From Serripes groenlandicus (Eukaryota; Mollusca; Bivalvia; Cardiida; Cardiidae), in assembly GCA_031761405.1 (NCBI GenBank), contig JASEVX010000003.1:12314018-12378017 (forward strand): a stretch of DNA of 64,000 nt. Reading direction: 5' to 3'. The notes beneath the pieces were generated by a model that worked only from the letters and a program-made list of their open reading frames with translations, was not told the origin of the DNA and searched no databases. Position 1 is the first letter of the stretch, and every line of letters begins with the position of its first letter. A program made the position numbers and the translations under genes. Positions 24,601 through 35,366 of this stretch are shown here, one piece after another.

Positions 24601-26015
24601 TTTCTGTGGGTACGCTCTAGAGTGAATGCTTAAGGACACAGGACATGTTTTAGAGTACAATAAATCAATGAAGTTTTATTGTAAATTAAACACTGAACAA
24701 CATTTGTGTTATTTTGCTTTTGGTAACATAATAATTGGAAGGACTTGGTTCGATATTGTTTTCTCTCGAAATTTTCCGATCGATTTCAGCATTTATCATC
24801 TAAAAGAAACATGTTTAACATTCTATGGATTTCAATTACATTGTACTTTTTTTTTCTGTACGTATTTTCATGTTCCTAGTGGACAGTTTAAGCATGATAA
24901 TTTGTTTTTGTACTTGATTTACGTGATGATAATGTTTTGAAAAAACGATACGTAATGCTACCTGTCTAATCACTGTTTAATTAAACCCTCGTTCCGAAAG
25001 TTTTTTCTTTGTTTTAACCAAATATCGCAATAGTTTTTCAAGCAGACATGAAAATGAAAATTAATAATAAAATAAATTGCATATATAAAGAAGCAAGATT
25101 CCAACAAAGCAGACTGTCCAGTCTATATTCAAGTAATTAAGATTAAAACGGAAGATGTATATGGTCAAAGTTGTGTGATTTTATCATTGTCCAGTTCAAG
25201 CTTATCTGTCCAAACAACCACGATAAGACGAACCGAGCTGTGACGTCATAACAGCCGATACAATTGACAGATAATAAAGATTACCATACTATGAATACTT
25301 GTGAAGAATTTTGACAGAATATTGTATCGTGTGCACATATTTAATTCTACAATGACAGACAATAAAGGTACTATTAATAGAAATTTCACAAAATAAAATA
25401 TATGGAACTTAGCTTATATAGTTCTGTTGTTAATTTAGTCCAATTTCTCTCGTTAAACCAGCTCCAGATTATGTGTATGTCAACTATATACAAATATGCA
25501 TCCTTGTAATCTAATCCGAGTTCTTATGATAATAAGACTTCCTTTTAAAAGTGTCTTAAACTAATAAGTGTACAGAACATATTCGGACCAAACTTCATGG
25601 ATACCAAGAGTAATCTGAATCTATAATACGCCACAGACCTAAATTAACAGGTCTTTATTAGTTTAGGTCTCTGACTACGCAAATGATCTGCGATTCGATT
25701 TCCTGCTAAAACACTCGTTACTGAACGGAGTTACAATGACCATCATGTCATTCAATGCTAATCTTCTCCCACATATATACAGACACCTTTTGGCTCATCT
25801 GCAGCTGAGGAACTTTGAAAAATGTGTGACAAAAAGAGAAGTTGCTCATAAAGATCAGTTTCTCCTTTAGGCACAGTATCACCAACATGATTCAGTAAGT
25901 GTACTTCCAATTATAAAGGGCTTCCATAGTTTTGTCCAGATGTTTTAAAAGTCGTCTGCTGTTGGAAAGAGTTGAACAGTTATTCAAGTAAGTAGGCGTA
26001 CTGCAATTGTATTGT
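24601..26015. other. AT-rich interval, no gene recognised
   Basis: The 104-codon frame at 24626-24940 is rich in Phe and Tyr as expected from AT-rich DNA and has no domain I recognise. A TGACGTCA palindrome lies at 25241-25248 with GATAAG nearby, which could be chance. 25760-25970 holds a MITE remnant (GACACCTTTTGGCTCATCTG, TGACAAAAAGAGAAGTTGCTC). Confidence 0.45.
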
Positions 26016-26200
26016 TCCCGGCTTATTCCTGGTAGCTCACTCGATCTTGGGTTTGAGTTCAAAGCCAATTTCGGCCAACATTATTTCCATCGTTTGAAAA
26101 ATGTCAATGCTACAAGCCTCTTTCGTATTCTACCAATGAGCTAAAAATCTATGTTGAAAAGCAGCCCCTTGCTTGGTAATACTGTTATGTGAAGTAAAGT
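26016..26200 (+). repeat. Degraded tRNA-derived SINE
   Basis: GGTAGCTCACTCGATCTTGG and GTTTGAGTTCAAAGCC are pol III-like boxes, followed by TTCGGCCAACATT and GAAAAGCAGCCCCTTGCTTGG. The same order is seen in the better copy at 44347-44645. Confidence 0.65.
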
Positions 26201-26730
26201 GATTGTTTTAGTTTAAACGTAAATATATGGTAACTTTCTTCGGTTTTATTTTCTCGCTACGTCTAGTTATATATCTGTGGCAATTTCATGTTACCGTTTG
26301 TATTCTTACAAATTACTTAGTAAGTTATATATCTTATAATGGGTATCTCTAATGAGTCTGGTAGAGTCCGGAGGTCAAATATCCCATCATGTTTCTGTTT
26401 TGTTGCGTTTTGTTTTTGTATTGAAATGAATACAATAAATTGTATCATATAAATAAAAAATAATAATGTATTTGCCTATTTTAGTTCATTATCGTATGAC
26501 TATAGAAATATTATATGCGTAAACATGGAGACTGGTACAGTCTAGTCATTATAGAGCAATCAATACAACGTTTTATCGATTTTTGAGTTATAAAATTCTA
26601 TGTGCATAGTATACATTTATTTCTTATATTACTTCAGCAGATAAACGGGAAAATAGTGGAAGAGTGAGGATTTTAATACTAAAACACAACAAAAGAGTGA
26701 TTTATTGGGATATTTGACCACCTGATTATT
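26201..26730. other. AT-rich interval, nothing recognised
   Basis: Very AT-rich DNA without coding, RNA or repeat signals that I can support. It ends at GATTATT, the insertion site of HLE-G. Confidence 0.4.
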
Positions 26731-28324
26731 AGTCGCCGGGCAGAAGCCCGCGACTTCTATTTTTAATAGGTTTTCGGAAATGACATGGGAGGAGGGGTTA
26801 TTATTAGATTATTTTTTTTTAAATGTCTTGAACATATTACAATTGCGTTTGTTTAAAAACACTAAGTTATGACACATCTAAAATGAAATAAATATTCCGA
26901 TGTTTTAAGTATGTGCAGTTCCTTTATTTTGACTGGCATTTACGTTTTTTTGTTTTATTTACGAAGACAAATAGTCCCTATTAGCTAGACTGGGATACTT
27001 TATTTTCATAAACTATGTAATCAAAAGGCGATAACTACAAACCTTTACGTCGCACATTCTAATTTGATTACATACGCGCACCTGCTTGCAGCCGATTATC
27101 GATATTAAAATAACGTCAAATTCTCCTTTTAATAGATAAGTATCAACATAAACTGGTAACAGAAACAAAAATAAGAATAATTGGTGAAAATATGTCTCAA
27201 ATATAAGCCTGTTTATCGGTCGTGAACGTCGAAACGCCTTTTCCTCAGTTTGTGACCTAGTTTCATATTGCCAAAATGTAAACAAAACAAAGTAACCGGA
27301 AGTAAAATGTAAACTTAGAAAAGTGACTTTTTTATGCATACAAAAAATGTCGCACGACAAATTGATTTCTTAAACGTCACGAAACGAGTGCATGGGTCGA
27401 ATATAGGAGAAAGACAGATACTATAGAAATGCTTTTTTCTCTCGAATGCACTAAAGCTTTGCCTGCTTTTTTATTCACTTTCTTCGATGTTTGACACTAC
27501 GACTCGATTTTGAAACGACGGTCAACATTTCGAAAGAATGCTCAAACACCTTATTACAGATAGATAGCTAATATTACACACTTAAATGTTTAAATATATG
27601 TGATATTAAATGATTATTTGGCTTGAAACAAATTAAGAGAAGAACAAACTCTGATAAACAATAGATTTAGAAATAAACAAAAATCTGCTCTTTCGCACCC
27701 AATTAATTTCATACTTGCCACCTATTAAATAGTAATGGGACTGGCATTTCTCTTGCGCCAAACATATATTGTATGCATCAACGATTTAGATAAACAATTT
27801 AGCTGATATGTTGTTTCAAGTGTGGTCTACTTTTTAAACATATGAGGATAAATTTTAACATCTGGGAAATATTTATTATTGACGCCGCGTGGGAGCGCGG
27901 CGTCAGTATGGGATAGGTTTTAATTTTGTACCATGGGGTGACGTAATCGAAAAGGGAGAAACCAATGTTATTATTGTTAAAAAACCCTCTGTTGTTTGAT
28001 TGAAAAAAACAACCTTTATGAATCTATAAATTGTATTAACTGATTTAAGAAACAACAAGATACAAAATACGTTTGTCTTCTACCGTTATTACAAAACTTT
28101 ATACACATTTAATTTGTATTTAATAACTTTTCCCCAACTGTCTAGGCTACGCTGTTTTTGATTGTTTGGTTTACGGCCCTGACCCAATTCATCAAAGCTC
28201 AGAGAAAAAGTTCACTTTTTCCCAAACTTTTTAGGCTACGCGTTTTTAATTGTTTAGTTTACGGGCCCAAAATTCGCCGGATGTTTTTGCCTATTTATAA
28301 AAGTGTGTGAAGTTGGCAGAGTAT

Positions 28325-29520
28325 TAGACGTTAGACATTAGACATTCAAAAAAAATATTCGAATGTCTAATTAGACGTTAGACATTCGATTAGACATTCG
28401 CTAATTTTGATTATCGAATGTCTAATTAGACATTAGACATTCAATTAGACATTCAGAAAAATCGCAAATGTTAAATATCGAATGTCTAATTCGACATTAG
28501 ACATTCAATTAGACATTCGCAAATTACAAGATCTATAACCCAAATTCGTCGGAGGTCATTGTACATTCAAAAAACGAATGTCTAATTGGTCAGTTAGACA
28601 TTAGACATTCGATTAGACATTCGCAAATTAAGGGATAAGGTACCAAATTCGTCGGAGGTCATTGTACATGCAAAAAACGAATGTCTAATTGGTCAATTAG
28701 ACATTAGACATTCGATTAGACATTCGCAAATTACAAGATATATAACCCAAATTCGTCGGAGGTCATTGCACATTAAAAAAACGAATGTATAATTGGTCAG
28801 TTAGACATTAGACATTCGATTAGACATTCGCAAAGTAAGGGATTTAGGTACCAAATTTGTCGGAGGTCATTATACATGCAAAAAACGAATGTCTAATTGG
28901 TCAGTTAGACATTAGACATTCGATTAGACATTCGCAAATTAAGAGATTTAGGTACCAAATTCGTCAGAGATCAATGTACATTAAAAAAACGAATGTCTAA
29001 TTGGTCAGTTAGACATTAGACATTCGATTAGACATTCGCAAATTACAAGATCTATAACCCAAATTCGTCGGAGGTCATTGCACATTAAAAAAACGAATGT
29101 CTAATTGGTCAGTTAGACATTAGACATTCGATTAGACATTCGCAAATTAAGGGATTTAGGTACCAAATTCGTCGGAGGTCATTATATATGCAAAAAACGA
29201 ATGTCTAATTGATCAGTTAGACATTAGACATTCGATTAGACATTCGCAAATTAAGAGATTTAGGTACCAAATTAATCAGAGATCAATGTACATTAAAAAA
29301 ATGAATGTCTAATTGGTCAATTAGACATTAGACATTCGATTAGACATTCGCAAATTAAGAGATTTATGTACCAAATTCATCAGAGATCAATGTACATTAA
29401 AAAAACGAATGTCTAATTGATCAGTTAGACATTAGACATTCGATTAGACATTCGCAAATTAAGAGGTTTAGGTACGAAATTTGTCTGAGGTCATTGTACA
29501 CGCAAAAAAAGAATGTCTTA
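28325..29520. repeat. About 104-bp tandem array built from GAATGTCTAATTAGACATTC palindromes
   Basis: Roughly eleven units. Each contains CGAATGTCTAATTGGTCAG followed by TTAGACATTAGACATTCG and ATTAGACATTCGCAAATTA, then a spacer with TAGGTACCAAATTCGTCGGA. The first 200 bases (28325-28520) have shorter units made almost only of the palindrome. Two spacer types alternate (ACAAGATCTATAACCC and GGGATTTAGGTACC), giving a partial dimer pattern. Confidence 0.95.
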
Positions 29521-29524
29521 TTGG

Positions 29525-29739
29525 TCAAATAACTTGAACATATTGATAACTCGAACATATCGATATCTCGAACATACCGATGACTCGAACACATCGATAT
29601 CTCGAATACATTGATAAAACGAATGTTTTTAACTTGAACATTTATTGACAAATCTAACATATCGATATCTCGAAACTTTCGATATCTCGAACTTTCCAAT
29701 ATCTCGAAATTTTGATATCTCGAAAAAAAAAATTGATTT

Positions 29740-29772
<33 letters not shown>

Positions 29773-30175
29773 CTTTTTTTTTTCTTCTCGATATCTCGAA
29801 CTTTCCAATAACTTTTCGATATCTTTAATTTTTTGTTCTCGATATCTCGAACTTTATCGGAGAGTTCGAGATATCGACAAGTACGAGATATCGACAAGTT
29901 CGAGATACCGAACATTTCGAGATATCGGAAAGTTCGAGATATCGAAAAAAATATGAAAACAAATTGGTAAGTTCGAGATATCGGAACGTTCGAGATATCG
30001 AAAAAAAATATAATTTTCTTTTTCGAAAAGTTCGAGATATCGGAAGAAAAAAAAAAAAAAATATATATATATATATCAATATGTTCGAACATTTCGATTT
30101 CTCGATTATTTTTTTTGATATTTTTTTTTTCTCGTTATCTCAGAAATTTGCGATATCGTATTTTTTGTTTATATA
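29525..30175. repeat. Inverted array of GATATCTCGAAC units with a poly-T core
   Basis: 29525-29850 repeats ATCTCGAAC with the motif in one orientation. 29865-30060 repeats GTTCGAGATATCG in the other, so the strand flips near 29860. A T-run lies at 29738-29792 and an A/T run at 30045-30075. Open frames on both strands (for example 29421-30092 minus) follow from absence of stops in the unit and are not genes. Confidence 0.9.
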
Positions 30176-30186
30176 CTTCCGTTTTT

Positions 30187-30821
30187 AACTCCACTGGCTG
30201 AAAGCCAGTCGAGCTTATGTCATGGGGAATCGTCCGTCCTGCGTTCGTGCGTGCGTGCGTCCGTCCGTCCGTATACGTTTTGCTTCAAACTGTTTCTCCT
30301 ACCTAACCACTGGACCAATTAGGATGAAACTTCATAGGAAGTATCCTCTCAATGATCTCTCCTTAGTTCCTCAAACTGTTTGGGATCCATGCAAAATTCT
30401 GGTTTCCGAAAGAAAAAACAATGAAGACCTTAAAAAATCTTCTTCTCCTCCGTAGGTATCAGGCCGATTTTCAAATAATTGTGTAGTAGTGAAGACTTAA
30501 AAAATCTTCTTCTCCTCCGTAGGTATCAGGCCGATTTTCAAATAATTGTGTAGAAATGTTGCTTGGGTGACCTTCTTTCAGATTTTTTCGAGCCAAGTTG
30601 ATTGGTTGAAAACTATGGCCGCCAGAGGGCAGAGCTATTTTTGCCTTATAATATGGTTATAGTGAAAACTTAAAAAATCTTTTATATATATATATAATAT
30701 GACCCTCTATCAGATTCCTTCAAGCCATGTTGATTGGTAAAAAACATGGCAACCAGGGCGCGGGGCTGTTTGAAGATTTAATTGGCAGTGGAGCGATACT
30801 GGCCCTCTTGGGCCTCTTGTT
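30187..30821 (+). mobile_element. HLE-C, nested in HLE-F
   Basis: Starts after a T-run with AACTCCACTGGCTGAAAGCC and AGTCGAGCTTATGTCATGG, then the (GTCC)-type microsatellite (30228-30270). Two partial core units follow (TCTTCTCCTCCGTAGGTATC, TTGTGTAGAAATGTTGC). The end is GCAGTGGAGCGATACTGGCC and CTCTTGGGCCTCTTGTT. The 57-bp stretch AGTAGTGAAGACTT...TAATTGTGTAG is duplicated directly at 30425-30552. Confidence 0.9.
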
Positions 30822-31814
30822 GTTATCATACTTCTGATAAACACGAAGGAGAATATACTTCACCCTCTCCTTCCAAAGCTTGTGTCACACTTAATTTATA
30901 ACTAGAGACATTACATGTTAATATTTAAGCACCTATGTGATGTTTTTTTTTATCTAATTGATCTAGTTAGAGCAGATTTGAAACCGTGTATTGGTAAAAA
31001 ATTAAGAAACTTCATGTTGTATGGTAACCTTTTATTATAGGCTATGGTAGCGAGGTGAGCAATATAGGCACATCTTGGCCTTTTTAGTTATGATAAAGGG
31101 ACATTTGGCCTTCTTGTTCGAAATATTTACATCCTGTCTGTTTTCACACGTTATTTAAATGTACTGAACTACATCTGCTTCCTTTAAGTCATGCTTCAAA
31201 ATCATGCGCGGCGTCCTTTGATGCTCTGCATCAAAATTCGTCTTGTAATTATTATTAAAAAGGAGGAAGTTCATGTCTCCAGCAATTTAAAAAGTTTTCT
31301 CAATGTTTTAAGCGTTTAAAGGTTTTCATTGTTGCTTCAGACATGGAAATATTTAATAGCTTTTTATTGCATGTAGATTTTAATCCCAAAATGTATTAAT
31401 TTGTTGTGGTTTTATTGACAAATACAAAACATCCAAAATCCTGACCAAAAGAAATACTGAAATTTGTAGATCTATGTGGAATTTCAAAAATCCTGGAATT
31501 ATTCCTTATGAAAACATTATGTGTATGTTTAGACTAATGAAAGTCAAGAATACATGTGTGTTAAAAAATAAATCAATGCAGTCTTTTCCGGCGACATTGA
31601 TGCCTTGCATCAACTTTCTCTTGTATTTAATATTAAACCGCCGATGGCACAGTAGTGGCGATCGTGTAGAAAATCCTGCAAAGTAACAAGCCGTATCTCG
31701 GTGTAGGCCTTGCGATTTTCAATATATATAGACATATACGATAATCCTCGATCTCCAGCACAATTATGCTACACTTTCAGCATTTATTGCTAATTGACGC
31801 TAGAACGTACAGAC

Positions 31815-31891
31815 CATTCTCAATCTCTAACACTATCGACTCATTACATTGTATGTGAGTGTAGGGAACGACAACTCTGCGAAGTAGAATG
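31815..31891. mobile_element. 77-bp MITE with 9-bp target-site duplication
   Basis: CGTACAGAC occurs on both sides (31806-31814 and 31892-31900), while the left arm of the inverted repeat has it once, uninterrupted (inverse, near 527-535). Short terminal inverted repeats CATTCT/AGAATG close the insert. A 9-bp duplication points to a Mutator-like transposase. The internal text GGAACGACAACTCTGCGAAG also occurs at 41029-41048 and, inverted, at 50203-50222. Confidence 0.8.
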
Positions 31892-32050
31892 CGTACAGAC
31901 GTGTCTAACTTGTACACTGCATGACATCGTGTTCTTTAAACTTGTGTAAACCAGTCTTATCATCTAGACGCTTTCATATATTGCAACAACTACAAAATAA
32001 AACGTTTATAATATTGAGATTTAAGAACAATCGATAACCAGTCTCGCTGG

Positions 32051-32077
32051 CTATTTATAGAACATGTTGGAATTTCC
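32051..32077 (-). promoter_or_regulatory. kappaB-like site and TATA box, right arm
   Basis: GGAATTTCC (32069-32077) and CTATTTATA (32051-32059, TATAAATAG on the minus strand) keep the order and near spacing of the left-arm pair at 352-378, although the bases between them differ. Confidence 0.35.
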
Positions 32078-32650
32078 AGATGCCTTATATTGCGTCATTG
32101 ATAAAATTTCAGCTTCCTGTTTTTAGGCCGCTTTTCATTTTAGTCGGTTTGGTGACTAAATGTAATAAGAGGCTATTAAGATTTAGTTCGAAAATGGATT
32201 TTTTGCAGTATTAGTGAAAACGGGACCAGGTACGAAATTAGCACTTTTCATTGACATGATTGTAAACCTCGTAGGTCTTTTCAGAAATTACGAAAGTAGT
32301 TTATGGGCCGTTTTATTTTGGTGAGGTGTTTTGAGAGTACTTTGCATGGCAGATAGAACGCGCAATGATATTTATTATCTGCCCAAACATCAAGAAAGAT
32401 AATTTTTACATATTTTAACTCTATGTAGATATTATCTCGATAAATCTCAAATCTTAGTATCAATCCGGTACCAAAGTAGCACTGACATGATTATTATTAA
32501 TCCTGTCTCTGCATCACTGATGGAACTATATATATGGCGGTTTAACGGATATAGGTTAATTGGTTTGCATTATTGCATAACAAGTCAACGGGCTGTTCAA
32601 AACTGACTATGTATTTTTTTTTCGTTGTTGATGTTTCTCGATTGCATTTG

Positions 32651-33144
32651 AGATGATAGTTTTTGATTAGATAAGAGTGATGTAAGGACTTCTAGAGGTT
32701 ATTACTGTGTCATCTTGCAACGTTTTCCTTACAGGAAATAACCGTAAAACATCACACCTTCGGTGAGATAAGAATAAGCAAACTATCACATTATATATCA
32801 CACAAAAAAAAAATGTGGATGCAGGTTAATTGTCTCACATTCTCAAACAACATGATAATGTAAACATGTTTAATAATTACCTCATATCACATTTAACATG
32901 TGCTGCGTGTATGTATTAAACTTTGAAACGCATTATATCTGTCCTTAAATTCTTACTAATTGTTTAGTAGACTCAATTACCAAGTCTACATTAGGTTAAA
33001 ACCCCACAATAAGACTATATTTCGTTATTATTTGTTCACTTGGAGAGATAAATATTTGTCAAACGGGTATTTTTTTACCCAAAGACCTAATAATACATTA
33101 TTAGGTCTTTGATTTTACCTGATCTACACATATGCAACACTATA
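32651..33144. other. AT-rich interval, nothing recognised
   Basis: Contains two copies of AATAATGTATTATTAGGTCTTTG-like inverted text at 33078-33110 (AAGACCTAATAA/TTATTAGGTCTTTG). No gene signal. Confidence 0.4.
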
Positions 33145-33800
33145 ATTCACGGGGGACATTCAAAACCCATATGGTAAAAACCCACATGGTAAATTTTTGT
33201 CATAGTAGTCAAAACTCATATGGTTAAAAAAGCCGTGTAGTCAACTCCCATATGATAGAAAAAAAAACAGGGTAGTCAAAACCCATATGGTTTAACAAAA
33301 AGGGTAGACAAAACCCATATATGGTTGAAAATGCAAGGTATTCAAAACCCATCCGATTGGAAATGCAGAGTAGACAAAACTGTACTGACTGAAAATGTAG
33401 GGAAGACAAAACCCCACTGAATTAAGGTGATAAATGCCTTAAAATGATAAAATCTTTAAATAATAACATTAAGTTTTTTGTTTTTAACCCGTCTGTTTGT
33501 CACAATTATTGGTTGTGCTTATCATAATTACTATGATACTAGAAAGTACTATCTTAAAATAAATTTACAAACTTAAGATGTCCTTTGTTTAATGTCTTTT
33601 TTACAAAAGTAACACCCCTTTAAGACATAAAGCAACTATAAAGTAATTACTTATGCTTGATAAAGCAATCATCATCTGTGACTGAATTAATACAAATCAT
33701 TAGGGTGTCTACAATCATATATGAGTTTTGACTACCCTGCATTTTCTATCGTATGAGTTTTGACTACCCTGTTTTTTTAAAACCTTATATGGGTTTTAAC
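33145..33800. repeat. 'AAAACCCATATGG' tandem block with an inverted partner
   Basis: 33150-33415 has about seven units of roughly 37 bp containing AGTCAAAACCCATATGG(T). 33715-33800 has the reverse-complement type (TATGAGTTTTGACTACCCTG). The central part (33420-33714) is unrelated AT-rich DNA. Similar units occur at 38640-38680, 39285-39365 and 40150-40250, so it is a dispersed element family with inverted internal repeats. Confidence 0.8.
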
Positions 33801-35149
33801 TTACACTCATAAAACACACGAGAAAGCAATCACTAGACACTATATGGATATACTTATATGTTGAAGCAGTCTGTTTTGTAAATAGTATAACATGTCTAAT
33901 TGTTTGAAGACTTTGAACACATTGAGTTTCAAGTCCAATTTGATTAAGACACATACCATCCGTCTTTTCCCAAAATGTTTTTCCAATATCATCTGTATTT
34001 TTTTGTGAGTAAGGAAAGTTTCAATTAATAAAGTTGATATTTTGTTGCAGAGGTTAACACCGATTAAAGATTCGTTTTTGTAAATCAAAATTGAAGATCC
34101 CTTTGCCTGATACAGATGATTTTTAATGAAAAGCATTAAAACACATACTTTGGAATATCATTACTTCCAAGGTAGCCAGACATTTAGACCCCAGTTTCCT
34201 AAGAATTTTAGACCCCATTTCAAGTCGACCCCATTATCGGTTTATATGGGTGTGAATTGATGATGGTTCTTTTGTTTTATAATCACTACATTTTGAAAAT
34301 GTTTATTGTAATAATGTATGTTAACATTTTGATAAAAATGGGGTCTACATTTCTGGAAGCCACTTCCAAGACCCTAAGCTTTCATTCACAATAACAGCGA
34401 GATTAGCAGCCGTTTGGGGTTTTACGCCGCTTTCAGCATTATTTCAGATATATCACAGTTCACTTATTCATGATCCCTGTGATCTCAGACGAGAACTTAG
34501 TTTTTCACGCAAGAATCTAAGTTCTTAGCCGAAAATCTAAGTTCTCATGCGAGAACCTAGGTTCTTGTAGTTATTGTGCAAACGTCGTCTGGTGCTTGAT
34601 CGCTCAGCGAAAATAAAATTAACCTGGGTTTTATACCAATCCCGTATTACAGAAACGTTTGATGATAAAAAGTAAAGCGTTTAGAAGATGAACACATGTA
34701 GGAAGAAATTAAACTAAGAGGTTTGCCCCGGTTTTCTTTATTTTAACTTATTTTTGTTCTCATATTGAAATTTTGATTGTAAAATTAAGTCATAGATATA
34801 TGCTGTAAATGAAAAAAATTAGAAAGCTAAGTCAAACTGTTTGGTTACGTGATGAAATACGTAGGGCCTTGACCTCTTGGGTCACAATTTAAGAAAAGAA
34901 AACAAACAGACTCGAGTATTTACCGGGGCGGCAGGTGAGTTTGCATCAGTTATATGTTTTCATGAGCAAAAGGTAGGAAGCATGTTATGATTCATTTGAC
35001 GGAGAACCCAGATACTGTTAAACAAGCAATATGCCTTGAAGCTTTTGGATCCGAACGTTCTGAAGCTCTTCAACTTCTTAAGGTTGATGTAAAGAATAAA
35101 GTGTTTGTCTATGCCCAAACCCAACACATAGCAACAAATTAATCATCCT
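33801..35149. other. Intergenic interval with a small inverted-repeat cluster
   Basis: 34484-34567 holds four alternating copies of GAGAACTTAG / CTAAGTTCT, forming a compact hairpin cluster. The minus-strand frame 33840-34136 (98 codons) has no recognised domain. The remainder is AT-rich without support for an exon. Confidence 0.45.
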
Positions 35150-35230
35150 TCATATGTCGGTAGCGACGAGGGCTTTCTATCCTTGGGTTGTGAGTTGGAA
35201 CCCCCAGCTCTGCCAACATTTTTTTGGATG
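35150..35230 (+). repeat. tRNA-derived SINE head
   Basis: GGTAGCGACGAGGGCTTTCT with GGGTTGTGAGTTGGAACCCCC and CTCTGCCAACATTTTTTTGG. It is the same order as in the SINEs at 26016 and 44347, truncated after the head. Confidence 0.6.
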
Positions 35231-35366
35231 TTCAGGGTTCTCACTAGGCTAATTGTTTTGGGGAGAAGTAACTTCTTGCTCCAGGCAATTAAGGGAGAAG
35301 TTGGGGCGGGACTTAAACGAGAAGTAATATTTCTTTGATATGTGTGTCATGTTTGGGATACACATT
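35231..35366. other. Probable mobile-element fragment
   Basis: CAGGGTTCTCACTAGGC and the paired GGGGAGAAGTAACTTCT / GGGAGAAGTTGGGGC look like one end of an element that starts CAGGG, but no partner end was found. Confidence 0.35.

Larger units (their letters stand above)
27881..31246 (+). mobile_element. HLE-F, nested in HLE-G
   Basis: Starts with a perfect 9-bp hairpin GACGCCGCG-TGGGAG-CGCGGCGTC (27881-27904). It closes with CGCGGCGTC (31207-31215), a second hairpin TTTGATG-CTCTG-CATCAAA (31217-31235) and CGTCTTGT. Its core contains two arrays (28325-29520 and 29525-30175) and an inserted HLE-C (30187-30821). 31026-31120 adds decayed ends of other elements (AGGTGAGCAATATAGG, TTTGGCCTTCTTGTT). 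No protein domain is visible, so it is non-autonomous. Confidence 0.75.
26731..31625 (+). mobile_element. HLE-G, outer element of a three-level nest
   Basis: Begins after TT with the hairpin AGTCGCCGGGC-AGAA-GCCCGCGACT. It ends with CCGGCGAC (inverse of the 5' stem), a hairpin TTGATGCC-TTGCATCAA (31597-31613) and TCTCTTGT. The left part runs to 27880 and the right part from 31247; HLE-F fills the middle. Minus-strand frame 27013-27360 (115 codons) lies inside and shows no transposase or helicase motif. Pairing of the two ends rests on the matched stem and the shared layout with HLE-F. Confidence 0.7.
31639..32650 (-). repeat. Right arm of the long inverted repeat (partner 1-710)
   Basis: Reads on the minus strand like 1-710. 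It includes GGTTATCGATTGTTCTTAAAT, the TATAAATAG box, ATAGAACGCGCAAT and ATCAATCCGGTACCAAAG (inverse). It carries a 77-bp insertion with target duplication (31815-31891) and a further 220-bp insertion (about 32100-32325) that are absent from the left arm. HLE-G ends only 14 bases before its edge. Confidence 0.85.

Noticed and set aside
25241..25248. TGACGTCA as a CRE promoter element
   Set aside because: A single 8-base match with no transcript start or gene nearby is expected by chance at this scale.
27013..27360. 115-codon minus-strand frame as a gene
   Set aside because: No recognised motif, AT-driven composition and location within HLE-G.
28325..29520. Regular direct repeats as a CRISPR array
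   Set aside because: The DNA is animal nuclear, spacers are themselves repeated, and no cas genes are present.
1..32650. Inverted-repeat arms as LTRs of one retroelement
   Set aside because: LTRs are direct repeats with TG...CA ends; these arms are inverted and enclose unrelated duplications and elements, with no reverse transcriptase or integrase.
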